Of a DNA stretch of 64,000 nt, positions 18,682 to 28,218 are shown in pieces. Origin of the DNA: JAJTFA01 sp051715425 (lineage in GTDB: Bacteria > Bacteroidota > Bacteroidia > UKL13-3); the NCBI GenBank assembly GCA_051715425.1, contig JBPXJS010000041.1:1-64000 (forward strand), given 5' to 3'. Positions within the stretch are counted from its first letter, which is position 1; every line of letters starts with the position of its first letter. A model generated the notes under the pieces. It did not search any database and was not told the DNA's origin. It saw nothing but the letters and a program-made list of their open reading frames with translations. Position numbers and translations under genes: made by a program.

Positions 18682-20061
18682 TTAATCAATTCTGGTAGGC
18701 CTGCTATTGGGTTCGCCCCAAACCAGATTAAAGCCAAAACGTAAATAAACATTTCGCGTGGTCATTGGTAACAAGGAAACAAGGATATTATCCTGCACAA
18801 AAAATATCTGACAGGCACCCCATTTTACAACGGTACCCAAACCAATATTGGCAAACGAGCCATTGAAATAACTGTAGTTGGTAGTAATATCCCAATTGGT
18901 TCCTATTTTTCTGGAATACGCCATGGTAAAAGCAGGCCTTAGCTGCTTATTAAAATATTGTGCCTGAAACAATACCCCCACCTTATCGCGGAGGGTGAGG
19001 TCGTAATCTCCACCTATAAAATACCTTGATGGCAACCATGAAATATAAGAAGACTGACTAACTGTAGCATCTTTTACAAGAGAGGTTAAACTATCTACAT
19101 AAGCATCTCTTACATCGGCATTCTCCAGTTGTTCATACGTGAGTCCACCAAAAGTGATATCAACATTATCAAAACGGTACACATTGGGATTTACTTTCCA
19201 GTTAATAAATCCAAGATCAATGATAGAGGCATGAACATTTAATCTGGGAGTTACCCAATACGTAAATCCTACATCAATTGCCCCACCAATATTATCGGTA
19301 AAACTGGAAGCGCTCAATTTGGGTTTCTTTTGTTCATCTGTTGCTTTTTGTCCGTTAACAGAATCCATTAAATAAGGAATAGGGCCTGAAGTCTTAAATT
19401 CCCCACCCAATTGCACACGTATCGGATCGTATGCATTTACTCCTGTTGTAAACGAGGCCGACAAATTATCTGTAGTTACATTGGCCATTCCCGCCAAATA
19501 TTTAAAGCGGGCTCCAACCGTAAATCGCTCATACTCTCTGGCAAGGCTAACCCCTAATTCATTATAAGCATTGGCGTAAACAGACATGCCTGTAAAATCT
19601 GCTTTCTGTCCGATAAAGTTATAATTCCCATTGGCAGCAAAGTTTAAAAAGTCTTTATCGATCTCTATAAAACTATTGATGCGGGTACTCAGGTTTATAC
19701 CCATCTGAAACTTGCCTGCAGGAAAACAAACATGAAAAAGATCTTTATGAAGAAAGAGGTTTAGCCCGAAAGCTTCGGTATTGATATTCCCGCTTAGTTT
19801 GTGCAAACTGAGTGTGCCATCATCAATCGCATCAGTTACACTTTTTAAATCAATACCTCTGAGGTTTGCATTCAGATAAAAATTTGACAAACCAGGAAGA
19901 GGTGGACCGATACTGGTGCGGTATTGCGGAATAAAAGCCGGATTCACAAATGTGGCCTGATTCATCCTCCTGAGAAAAGGAGTAGTGGTTTCAGATTGAG
20001 AATATCCCAAGGTGCAACCTGCTGTAATAAAAAGGAAAAGGGCTGTTATTTTCTTAAGCAT
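18682..20061 (-). CDS. DUF5723 family outer-membrane protein
   Basis: 459 residues, signal peptide about 1-22 (GCTLGYSQ). The N-terminus FLRRMNQATFVNPAFIPQYRTSIGPPLPGLSNFY, followed by barrel-like strands to a C-terminal RFGFNLVWGE, matches DUF5723, a Bacteroidota outer-membrane family. Last gene of a three-gene minus-strand operon (12-bp gap upstream). Function unknown. Confidence 0.78.
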   Translation of the reverse strand: MLKKITALFLFITAGCTLGYSQSETTTPFLRRMNQATFVNPAFIPQYRTSIGPPLPGLSNFYLNANLRGIDLKSVTDAIDDGTLSLHKLSGNINTEAFGLNLFLHKDLFHVCFPAGKFQMGINLSTRINSFIEIDKDFLNFAANGNYNFIGQKADFTGMSVYANAYNELGVSLAREYERFTVGARFKYLAGMANVTTDNLSASFTTGVNAYDPIRVQLGGEFKTSGPIPYLMDSVNGQKATDEQKKPKLSASSFTDNIGGAIDVGFTYWVTPRLNVHASIIDLGFINWKVNPNVYRFDNVDITFGGLTYEQLENADVRDAYVDSLTSLVKDATVSQSSYISWLPSRYFIGGDYDLTLRDKVGVLFQAQYFNKQLRPAFTMAYSRKIGTNWDITTNYSYFNGSFANIGLGTVVKWGACQIFFVQDNILVSLLPMTTRNVYLRFGFNLVWGEPNSRPTRID

Positions 20062-20073
20062 ATCCTTTTTACT

Positions 20074-21723
20074 TTACAATTTTTGAATAAACCTGACTTT
20101 CCCCTTTACCCCAGCCTTAAAGTTGAGGTATTGGTTGCCGTAAACTTTCACAAATATGCTGGTTCCATTATCCTTAGCTGTGTTTGTTCGGGTTTTAAGC
20201 ATATACTTATCGCAAACTTTAATGCGGTCAAATCTTTCCTGTGGAATAACAGCCTCTGATTGGAGTGTACCTGGTCTAAGTACATTGCCATTGGCATCCA
20301 CAATAGCTCCGGGAATGGTAATAGGAACATCAAACAAACTATCAACCAACTCCACCGTATCAACACCATTAATTGTAACAGGTTTGGTAAAATACATTTG
20401 CAGATAGGTATCAAACGGTATAAAATTTTCTGAATACGTTGCCATTGAAAGCGACAGGATGGTTAAAGTATCATCCTGCTTGGGAGGATCAAAATCTCCG
20501 CTTGAGAGCAAATCGTATTTAAGTACAATAAGATCGAGTGGTATAAGAATATTTCCCTGTACTTTAAATGCGTTGTCCCAAATCAAAAAATTATCCTGAG
20601 ACTCCTCTTCCCTGTAATTTGCAGTAAACCTAAGGTCGTATCTGATGGTTTGTGGTGCAGTGGAAATAATCGAGTCGATATTGGAGTTATTTTTATCAAT
20701 AATGTATTCTCCGTTTACCACCTGCCCCTCAACAGTAGGGTAATCAAGTGTAAATGTATCTTTAAACTGATCGATGGTTACCGGAACTTCCACACCTGAC
20801 GGATTAACCACCCGTAGATTTGAAATACGACCGGTTAGGGGCATTCCTATTGAATTTTGAATCTTAAACAAAATTTTAGGATCCCTCAGGAATAAGTTGT
20901 TTTCAATCTGTTTGTCGAAAATATCAAGCCGCTCATTTGCTGAATAGGAAAGTACATCAAACTTTCCAAGATAACCTTTGATAATGCTGTATTCTTCTAC
21001 CTGAAACTTTTCATCAACAATAATTCTGTCGTTGGTGCTTGCCTGTTCTGTTGGATTTTTGGTAAGATCCAATTCAAATAAATAAGGAATCACATTGTAA
21101 CTGATACCACCGTCTGACAGATCCACATCATATCCATCGAGATTAATAATTTTATTTACCACAAAAGGAAATGTTCCTGTGTATTTTGCATCAATGGTAT
21201 CAATAAGTTGTTTGCCATTTTTGGTAATGGTTGGGTAAGTACATATCACCTTGGCATCGTGTTTAAATTCAAAGGTAATATTGGCTATAAAATTGCCTCT
21301 TTTGATTTTATACCTTTTTATTTTCTCATTATTTTGGGTAACCAATACAGCATAACTGCTGAAGGTATTATTCATCCGGCCAAGCGCATTAAACTGCGTG
21401 GCAGTTCCCTGATCAAAACGTAACTCATAATTTAAACTTACCTCAGGGATATCAACCAACTGCTGGGATTCGAGACTATCGCGATCTTCGTAAACAAAGG
21501 TGAGAAACCTGGTGGTTGGGTCGTCCTGAACAAAACCTCTGTCTGAGTAGTTTTTATACACTTCCTTGATGCCAATTTTGGCATTGATAAGCGGTAATGA
21601 AAGACCTGGTTCACCACTTATGCCTGCAATTTGACCTAATTCCTCTATTGACTCATCCACGCATCCGGACAAACCAAATAGCCAAACAAACAGAAAAAAC
21701 CTGGAAAAGATTCTGGTTATCAT
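20074..21723 (-). CDS. Large hypothetical lipoprotein
   Basis: 549 residues. The lipoprotein signal ends in the lipobox LSGC (Cys near residue 21). The rest is beta-rich with no recognised domain. It lies in the envelope operon with the DUF5723 barrel (12 bp downstream) and the membrane-anchored propeller protein (37 bp upstream). The three are probably parts of one assembly or sorting machine at the outer membrane, but no role can be assigned. Confidence 0.7.
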   Translation of the reverse strand: MITRIFSRFFLFVWLFGLSGCVDESIEELGQIAGISGEPGLSLPLINAKIGIKEVYKNYSDRGFVQDDPTTRFLTFVYEDRDSLESQQLVDIPEVSLNYELRFDQGTATQFNALGRMNNTFSSYAVLVTQNNEKIKRYKIKRGNFIANITFEFKHDAKVICTYPTITKNGKQLIDTIDAKYTGTFPFVVNKIINLDGYDVDLSDGGISYNVIPYLFELDLTKNPTEQASTNDRIIVDEKFQVEEYSIIKGYLGKFDVLSYSANERLDIFDKQIENNLFLRDPKILFKIQNSIGMPLTGRISNLRVVNPSGVEVPVTIDQFKDTFTLDYPTVEGQVVNGEYIIDKNNSNIDSIISTAPQTIRYDLRFTANYREEESQDNFLIWDNAFKVQGNILIPLDLIVLKYDLLSSGDFDPPKQDDTLTILSLSMATYSENFIPFDTYLQMYFTKPVTINGVDTVELVDSLFDVPITIPGAIVDANGNVLRPGTLQSEAVIPQERFDRIKVCDKYMLKTRTNTAKDNGTSIFVKVYGNQYLNFKAGVKGKVRFIQKL

Positions 21724-21760
21724 TTAAAGGATCTTTCTCCGAATATATACAAAATCGGAA

Positions 21761-24502
21761 TTATTTCAACCTATACAGGATCAGGTTATTTAAATTGTCT
21801 GTATAAATAACGTATTTGTTCCTGTCCATCAGCACATCACCCATTCCTGCCACCTTGCCGGAAGATACCGGAAGTGCCTGCTGTGGTTCTACATTAGAAG
21901 GCTCGTACCATACCAAAACCCCATTGTTAAGGGTAATTAACGAGGTTAAACCATCTGTATTTATCATGGAAGCTCCTGCGTAAGTGCTGTCGCCATACAC
22001 AAAAGCTGTTTCTTCCAGATCCGGATTAGTCAGATTTCTCACAAAACATTTGCCTTTTGTTTCGTATATAAATACCAGTTCCGACTTTCTGTTAATGGTA
22101 TACCAAACCCTTACCGGGGTATCTTTAAGGGCTATGGCCACATCATCAACCACCCGGTTTGAAATGATTTTAACCTTGTTGAGGGTAGAGGAAGAATCAA
22201 CAAAATAAACAAAGCTGTTTAATGAATCTGCCAAATCGAAATGCGGGAAGCTTAAGCTTTGAGAGCTGATTTCTAAAGGAAGCAGGGCATACTTCTCTCC
22301 TTTTGCATTAAACACAATTGTTTTATTACTTTCTGTTGATGCATAAATAAGCGGCCCTGCAGGTGATCCTGTAAATTTCAAAGGCTGATTCACTTTACTT
22401 TCCACTATTTTCGGGTTCCACCCTGTAAGTGGTTTACCGTTTAACTGGTAGCCCATGATGCGTTTGTTATCAAGTGGTACAAAAACAGTAAGCAGGCTGT
22501 CTCCGTAAAAATCGAACAGGGATATTCCTGAAGTAGCTTTACCTGGGAATCTTACCGGATATCCGGTCATGTTTTTTCCTGTTTCGTCTATCATCATCAT
22601 CTGGCCGGAGGTGCTAAAAAGGTACTGTGTGCTTCCGTTTTGGTTTACGTCAACCTGATATACCTGGCTGTTAATGCGGCCACCCAGTTTGGTTTTCCAG
22701 AGAATGGTACCACTGTTACTTACATAATACAGGTTGTTCAATACATCCTGTGCAAGAATACAATTTTGCTTAAGTGCTGAGTTAAACACAACAGCAGGCG
22801 GTACAGCTATTGCCGTATCTAATTTTACCGCCCAGATTTGTTTGCTCTCTTCTTTAAAAGAAGGATTGTACTTTAAATTAACTGTTGTATAAAAGGCCTT
22901 ATTGCTGGTTGCTGCATACTGGATGCTAAAATGTTCAGCCTTTTTAAAATCGTTATTAAACCTGTTCCATGCGCTTAGCAGCTCATTATTGGCAAAAGCA
23001 GAAGGCACCTGATATGACCTGGTAAGACTAACATAAAGAGACACATTTGATGAGCGTGAAGACCCTTTGCTAAATGCGATATAGGATGAATCTGCCCCCA
23101 TTACATTGCCAGAGTTAATCTGATCTACCGTCATTTTAAGTACGGAGGCATCGTTTGCAAACAATACGATATCATTCAATACATAAAAGTATGGGTTATG
23201 AATATGTTCAAAGGTGTTGCCGTAAATAAGTTTCAGAAAATTGCCCAGCATCAGTCTGTTTAGCGGTAATCCGTTGTATGAATCAGGCATGGAATCTCCT
23301 TCACCTCTTTTCTGTATGGCCAGCATGTATTGTTGAAGTAAATCTCCTGTTTGTTTTCCATTGGTAAACTGAATAGCGGCAACCAGGTGTTTGGAAATAT
23401 CATCATTAGCCGGTTCTGTCATAAAAAGGGCGGCTTTTTTTCCTGTTAATGCGGCAAGTTGCTGTGCTATATCAATTTCATAACGGTTCTCCAGACTATC
23501 GTTAAAGTGAATGTATGACTGAAGTTTATTATTTACCTGAAGGTATTCATTTAAATCGGTATTAAATCTGGTGTAATCACTCATCCCAAGCATAAGGGCA
23601 AAGGCCGTATTTTTAGGTAAAATATTATCAAAATCAAGCATTACCGGTTCCTGTGTTTTAAACAGATCGAGGAACTGAAACAAAGAATCATCGGTAAACG
23701 TAATTCCGGATATGGTAAATTTTTCCTTCTCTATCCCAACATCAAGCACGCTCCAGTTTGCAAACGACTTAAAAAAACCAATGAGTGATAACTTTTCTGA
23801 CCTGGTAAAAACGGAAGTAAACTGCTCGAGGTTTTTATAGTTGAGGTACACATTTAATGCCGCCCCCGCTTTAGCCAGTGAAACAGCCTGGTTAAGTCCT
23901 CTGGTATCTGATGGGATCTGGTATTTTAGTTTGCGGAGTCCTTCTTCTACCAATGTGCCGTCATGAGACAAAAGCAACAGGCGATCTTTAACGGCAATGG
24001 TAAAAAGGGAGTGAGCGGTGCCACTTGTAATGATGTCGAACACTTCCACTTTTTCGAAATTGCGTTTGCGCACAGAAGCATTTAAAACCGAAGCCAGCCA
24101 TGAAGCCGTTTCAGCCCCGGTAAGTTTGCCACCGGTTTCCAATACCGATAATATTTCAACACTTCCCGATCCGCTTTTATGAAACGACACAATCATTTTC
24201 TCGGAGGATACCACCGAGGCCAGATCGCTGTTTTGATGAATGATGGAATCGATAAACCTGATATCTGCAGTAAGTTTTTTTATGGATTCATTGTTTTGAA
24301 GATCAACCCAAAAATCCGACTTCACCAGATTAGACCATGATTGAGGCAAACCACTGGATTCTATAATGATGGCAGCATCATTCGGAATGGCTTCCATGGC
24401 AGCCCTGTCTTTAACCCTGATAAAATTATAATAAAAAACTGCGGCTAAGGATGCCAGAAGAACCAAAGTAACAACTATACCTGTAATCAGGGATCTGCTC
24501 AT
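21761..24502 (-). CDS. Membrane-anchored protein with DUF3352-like and beta-propeller regions
   Basis: 913 residues. A single N-terminal membrane helix (about residues 7-28) is followed by RAAMEAIPNDAAIIIESSGLPQSW, reminiscent of DUF3352. The last third (from about residue 570) has repeated YYVSNSGTILWKTKLGG and YLFSTSGQMMMIDETG type blades, suggesting a PQQ-like propeller. First gene of the operon with the lipoprotein and the DUF5723 protein. Function unknown; both domain assignments are by eye only. Confidence 0.65.
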   Translation of the reverse strand: MSRSLITGIVVTLVLLASLAAVFYYNFIRVKDRAAMEAIPNDAAIIIESSGLPQSWSNLVKSDFWVDLQNNESIKKLTADIRFIDSIIHQNSDLASVVSSEKMIVSFHKSGSGSVEILSVLETGGKLTGAETASWLASVLNASVRKRNFEKVEVFDIITSGTAHSLFTIAVKDRLLLLSHDGTLVEEGLRKLKYQIPSDTRGLNQAVSLAKAGAALNVYLNYKNLEQFTSVFTRSEKLSLIGFFKSFANWSVLDVGIEKEKFTISGITFTDDSLFQFLDLFKTQEPVMLDFDNILPKNTAFALMLGMSDYTRFNTDLNEYLQVNNKLQSYIHFNDSLENRYEIDIAQQLAALTGKKAALFMTEPANDDISKHLVAAIQFTNGKQTGDLLQQYMLAIQKRGEGDSMPDSYNGLPLNRLMLGNFLKLIYGNTFEHIHNPYFYVLNDIVLFANDASVLKMTVDQINSGNVMGADSSYIAFSKGSSRSSNVSLYVSLTRSYQVPSAFANNELLSAWNRFNNDFKKAEHFSIQYAATSNKAFYTTVNLKYNPSFKEESKQIWAVKLDTAIAVPPAVVFNSALKQNCILAQDVLNNLYYVSNSGTILWKTKLGGRINSQVYQVDVNQNGSTQYLFSTSGQMMMIDETGKNMTGYPVRFPGKATSGISLFDFYGDSLLTVFVPLDNKRIMGYQLNGKPLTGWNPKIVESKVNQPLKFTGSPAGPLIYASTESNKTIVFNAKGEKYALLPLEISSQSLSFPHFDLADSLNSFVYFVDSSSTLNKVKIISNRVVDDVAIALKDTPVRVWYTINRKSELVFIYETKGKCFVRNLTNPDLEETAFVYGDSTYAGASMINTDGLTSLITLNNGVLVWYEPSNVEPQQALPVSSGKVAGMGDVLMDRNKYVIYTDNLNNLILYRLK

Positions 24503-24527
24503 TCAGAGGGGATTTAATGATTTTGTT

Positions 24528-24535
24528 CAAATTTA
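24528..24535 (-). promoter_or_regulatory. Putative -7 box (TAAATTTG) of the envelope operon
   Basis: An exact TAnnTTTG match on the minus strand, 26 bp upstream of the start at 24502. No clear -33 element, so this is moderate evidence only. Confidence 0.45.
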
Positions 24536-24589
24536 GTTAGGGCAATTCGTAACATTATGTTTATTTGTACACAGAAAACTGTGCAAACC

Positions 24590-25078
24590 ATGACTAACCA
24601 TACACTACAAAAACAACTATTTCAAACCGGATGTATCCTTGCAGGAGTTGCAGTAATACTGGGTGCTTTCGGTGCACATAACTTAAAAGAAAGTGTTTCT
24701 GATTACGAACTTTCCATTTTTGAAACAGCAGTACGCTATCAGTTTTATCATGCATTTGCCCTATTGTTTATTTCTGTTTTTATCAGGCGTTTACATGAGC
24801 GGACTGCAAAAACAGCCGGGCAACTTTTTTTGGCAGGTACATTAATATTCAGTGGCAGTTTATACATCCTTTCCATCAGTTCACTTTGGGAAGGTGGAGA
24901 AGGAACCAGGTGGCTTGGAGGTGTAACTCCATTTGGTGGAGCGGCCCTTATTGCAGGCTGGGCATATCTGGCATACAGTGGATACAAAGTATCAGGCAGC
25001 AGCGAGCAATCCACCCACTACAGGCACAACAGGAAAAAAGAAGGTGCATCAAAGCTGAATGAAGAGCAGGAAATCTGA
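24590..25078 (+). CDS. DUF423 family small integral membrane protein
   Basis: I start at the ATG at 24590 (162 residues), since the 11 residues upstream of it are not typical of the family. Four membrane helices. The GAFGAHNL motif (near residue 30), a YHAFALL helix and GGVTPFGGAALIAGW are DUF423 signatures. Divergent from the propeller gene; followed 8 bp later by the exonuclease gene. The C-terminal 25 residues are charged and atypical. Role unknown. Confidence 0.88.
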   Translation: MTNHTLQKQLFQTGCILAGVAVILGAFGAHNLKESVSDYELSIFETAVRYQFYHAFALLFISVFIRRLHERTAKTAGQLFLAGTLIFSGSLYILSISSLWEGGEGTRWLGGVTPFGGAALIAGWAYLAYSGYKVSGSSEQSTHYRHNRKKEGASKLNEEQEI

Positions 25079-25086
25079 TCATTAAA

Positions 25087-25857
25087 ATGAAATTATTCTT
25101 AAAACGTCCACTGGTTATTTTCGATCTTGAAACAACCGGAGTAAATATTTCCACCGACAGAATTGTAGAGCTTGCGTATATCAAAATACACCCTGACGGA
25201 CGCGAAGAGAGCGATGAAATGCGCTTTAATCCCACCATTCCCATCCCATATGAAACCTCACTTATCCATGGGATTTTTGACAACGATGTGGCTGATAAAC
25301 CAACCTTTGCCGCTAAGGCAGCAGAACTGAATCAGACTTTTATCGGATGTGATTTTGGAGGCTTTAACTCCAACAAATTTGACTTCCCTATGCTGGTGGA
25401 AGAGTTTTTGCGTGCAGGAACTGATTTTGATATGGAGAACCGCAAATTTATTGATGCACAACGCATTTTTCACCTGATGGAACAACGCACGCTTGCGGCA
25501 GCTTTAAAATTTTATTGCAATAAAGAATTAGTAAATGCCCACTCTGCTATGGCAGATACGCGTGCAACATTTGAGGTATTGCTGGCACAAATTGAACGAT
25601 ACCCCCAATTAAAAAACGATATAGATTTTATACACCAGTTTACAGGACAAGCCGGCAATGTGGATCTGGCCGGACGTATGGTTTACAACGACAAAAAACA
25701 GGTGGTATTTAATTTTGGAAAACACAAAGGGAAACCCGTTGAAGATGTATTAAAATCGGAGCCTTCCTACTACGAATGGATGATGCAGGGCGATTTCCCG
25801 GAAGATACAAAAAGACGCCTTACACGTATCCGGTTAAAAGGCTTTGGAGCAAAGTAA
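25087..25857 (+). CDS. DnaQ-like 3'-5' exonuclease with DUF3820 tail
   Basis: 256 residues. DEDDh exonuclease motifs are all visible: ExoI VIFDLETTG (near residue 12), ExoII with FGGFNSNKFDFPML, and ExoIII HSAMADTRAT (near 157). The C-terminal 60 residues contain FNFGKHKGKPVEDVLKSEPSYYEWMMQGDFP, a DUF3820-type module often found after such nucleases. It is not the polymerase III epsilon subunit by neighbourhood. Ends immediately next to the sugar transferase gene, with the two stop codons abutting. Confidence 0.88.
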   Translation: MKLFLKRPLVIFDLETTGVNISTDRIVELAYIKIHPDGREESDEMRFNPTIPIPYETSLIHGIFDNDVADKPTFAAKAAELNQTFIGCDFGGFNSNKFDFPMLVEEFLRAGTDFDMENRKFIDAQRIFHLMEQRTLAAALKFYCNKELVNAHSAMADTRATFEVLLAQIERYPQLKNDIDFIHQFTGQAGNVDLAGRMVYNDKKQVVFNFGKHKGKPVEDVLKSEPSYYEWMMQGDFPEDTKRRLTRIRLKGFGAK

Positions 25858-27303
25858 TTATTTGCCGCTTCCCTGAATAATAATCTTAATGGTGTAAATA
25901 AGGATCCTGAAATCGACTGCTATTGACATGTTTTCGATATACAGAATATCGAATTTTAAGCGCTCAATCATTTGTTCTACATTTTCTGCATACCCATATT
26001 TTACCTGCCCCCACGAGGTTATTCCCGGTCTTACCCTATGCAACTGCTTATAATGTGGTGCCACCTGAACAATCTGATCAATAAAATATTTTCTTTCCGG
26101 CCGGGGACCTACCAATGACATATCCCCTATCAGTACATTAAAAAACTGTGGCAATTCATCAAGCCGGTATTTTCTTAAAATTTTACCCGCAGGTGTAATC
26201 CGCTTATCATCCTTTTTTGAAAGAGCCGGACCGTCAGACTCGGCATTAACAAACATGGTACGGAATTTATAGATATAAAAAGGTTTGCCATATTTCCCTA
26301 TTCTTATTTGCCTGAACAAAACGGTTCCCGGAGAACTCAATTTAACAATTGCCGCAATAACTATAAACACGGGAGATAAAAAAAGGAGAACAAATAATGC
26401 AGTAAAAATATCAATGCCACGCTTTAAAACCTGCTGCCATTGGGGCATTACCTCATGTTTTATCTCTATGAGGGCGGTTCCCATCACATTATTCATTTTC
26501 ACCGAGCCCGAGATCACATCATAAATATCAGGGATAATTTTAAGGTTTATTCTCAACCCTTCCAGGATATTATTAACCCTGATAATATCCATATGGCGGG
26601 TACTTTCAATGGCAAGGATTACTTCTTCTACTCCTGTTTGTTCAATCAATTCGGGAAGCTGCTCATAGGTTCCCAGATAAGGTATTCCTGCCGCAACAGG
26701 CTTTTCCCCTTCATTGGAACATACATAACCTTTTAGGATATACCCCTGAGATAAACGGGCATCGCTCATCTCTTCAATTAATGCTTTTGATCGCTCATTA
26801 TAACCAACAATAATGGTGGGAAAACCAATTTCCCGCTTAAGCAATAACCCTTTAATAAACGTAGCGATAACAATGCGCTCCAGCACGGTAATGCCAAAAT
26901 GAAGGCTAAGTAAAAACACAAATGTGTTGTAATAATCTTTATACGATTTTACCTGATCATCCAGCAATAAGATAAAAAACAAAATGGTAACCCCTGCAAT
27001 TGCCGTAACAAATGTGGTGGAGATTTCCTTTAACCTTGACTTACGCCACACATCCTCATAAGTGCCCGACAGGTAGTAAATAATGAACCAATATATAGGT
27101 ACAAAAAACAATCCCATATACAGATTCTGATCCGGTGCAACCGGTATATCAAACCCTCCGGAAGCATTTGCATCAATAAAATACTTGCGGTATAGAAAAA
27201 AAACTATCCATGCAACTGCCGAGGCTGCATAATCCAGTGCAGCAAAATAAATGGTATGCTGTTTTTTTCTTCTATTCAAGATAAACCAGTTTAGCATTAT
27301 CAA
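25858..27303 (-). CDS. Polyprenyl-phosphate sugar phosphotransferase (initiating glycosyltransferase)
   Basis: 481 residues. Four N-terminal membrane helices, a CoA-binding-like Rossmann region (about 165-290, with VIVGYNERS), then a fifth helix and the C-terminal catalytic domain: KRGIDIFTALF, FRQIRIGKYGKPFYIYKFRTM, YRLDELPQFFNVLIGDMSLVGPRPE and RPGITSWGQV. This is the WbaP/WcaJ type that puts the first sugar phosphate on undecaprenyl phosphate for capsule, O-antigen or exopolysaccharide. The rest of such a cluster is not nearby. Its start overlaps the preceding lipoprotein gene by 32 bp if 27303 is used; 27297 is an alternative start. Confidence 0.88.
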   Translation of the reverse strand: MIMLNWFILNRRKKQHTIYFAALDYAASAVAWIVFFLYRKYFIDANASGGFDIPVAPDQNLYMGLFFVPIYWFIIYYLSGTYEDVWRKSRLKEISTTFVTAIAGVTILFFILLLDDQVKSYKDYYNTFVFLLSLHFGITVLERIVIATFIKGLLLKREIGFPTIIVGYNERSKALIEEMSDARLSQGYILKGYVCSNEGEKPVAAGIPYLGTYEQLPELIEQTGVEEVILAIESTRHMDIIRVNNILEGLRINLKIIPDIYDVISGSVKMNNVMGTALIEIKHEVMPQWQQVLKRGIDIFTALFVLLFLSPVFIVIAAIVKLSSPGTVLFRQIRIGKYGKPFYIYKFRTMFVNAESDGPALSKKDDKRITPAGKILRKYRLDELPQFFNVLIGDMSLVGPRPERKYFIDQIVQVAPHYKQLHRVRPGITSWGQVKYGYAENVEQMIERLKFDILYIENMSIAVDFRILIYTIKIIIQGSGK

Positions 27304-28168
27304 TAAATACCTCAGGAAGCACAGCCGATGGGTTGTATACGCCTATATAGAAAATAAATTCAGTACCCGCTTTTCTGGGCGCTATTTCCAGATTAAGCGC
27401 GATATATATTTTATTCCAGCCTGTGGAAGGAAATAGTTGTATCACAGAGTTTGCACCACTTGCAGGCTGACCCGGTTCAAAATAATAGTACCCGATATCC
27501 AGTGGCAAATTGGTATGATAATCGAGCTCAAGAAATACAGGAGAGTTCATTCCAGGCAGGCCGGCAATTCTTTCTGTTCTTACCTGAAACCGCAAACTGT
27601 TCTGATTAAATGCGAGCATCCCTGAGTTTTTCCCGGGAGTGCGGGCACGCTGATCATTCACTTTTAGAATGGTATCACCTGCCACTTTATACAGGTCGTT
27701 AATCACAAAACGCATTCCTGTGCGGTCAAAATCTTCAATAAACGCAAACTTTCTATTGGAGAGGTAGCGGAATTCGGGAATAACTGTATCTACAACTCCA
27801 GGTGTAAACTTCATCTTTTTCTTAAAAGGTTTGATCACCGCATAGGGAACCCGCTCATCACTTTGCCCTGTTTTCATGATACCAGCATCAATGGTAATAA
27901 TGGCAGAATCCGTTGTGCCCGTAACAGGAATAAGTGCAGGCAAGCCTATTGTTCCTAAGGCAATACCCTCACGGGACAACCACACATCAACAAACTTTTG
28001 TGTATTCTGCCCCTCATAAGGACCATCCGACTGGCTGCTGGTGTCATCGGTATAATAACGGAAGGAGGGCACGTAAATATAACCCGGCACACTTGCCTCT
28101 TCAGTATCCAGTAGTGCACATGACTGAATAAATAAAACTGCCAGAATAAACCCTAATCTGATTCTCAC
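27272..28168 (-). CDS. Hypothetical lipoprotein preceding the sugar transferase
   Basis: 298 residues. The lipobox is FIQSC (Cys near 17). No domain recognised; beta-rich with a SxxDGPYEGQN segment and a C-terminal VFIDNAKLVYLE. Co-directional with, and overlapping, the initiating sugar transferase, so possibly part of the same glycan export or attachment process. That link is inference only. Confidence 0.65.
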   Translation of the reverse strand: MRIRLGFILAVLFIQSCALLDTEEASVPGYIYVPSFRYYTDDTSSQSDGPYEGQNTQKFVDVWLSREGIALGTIGLPALIPVTGTTDSAIITIDAGIMKTGQSDERVPYAVIKPFKKKMKFTPGVVDTVIPEFRYLSNRKFAFIEDFDRTGMRFVINDLYKVAGDTILKVNDQRARTPGKNSGMLAFNQNSLRFQVRTERIAGLPGMNSPVFLELDYHTNLPLDIGYYYFEPGQPASGANSVIQLFPSTGWNKIYIALNLEIAPRKAGTEFIFYIGVYNPSAVLPEVFIDNAKLVYLE

Positions 28169-28218
28169 TGTGGTACAAAAATATTTTATTAGAGCTAATT
28201 ACCTAAGAAAAGGCTGCG

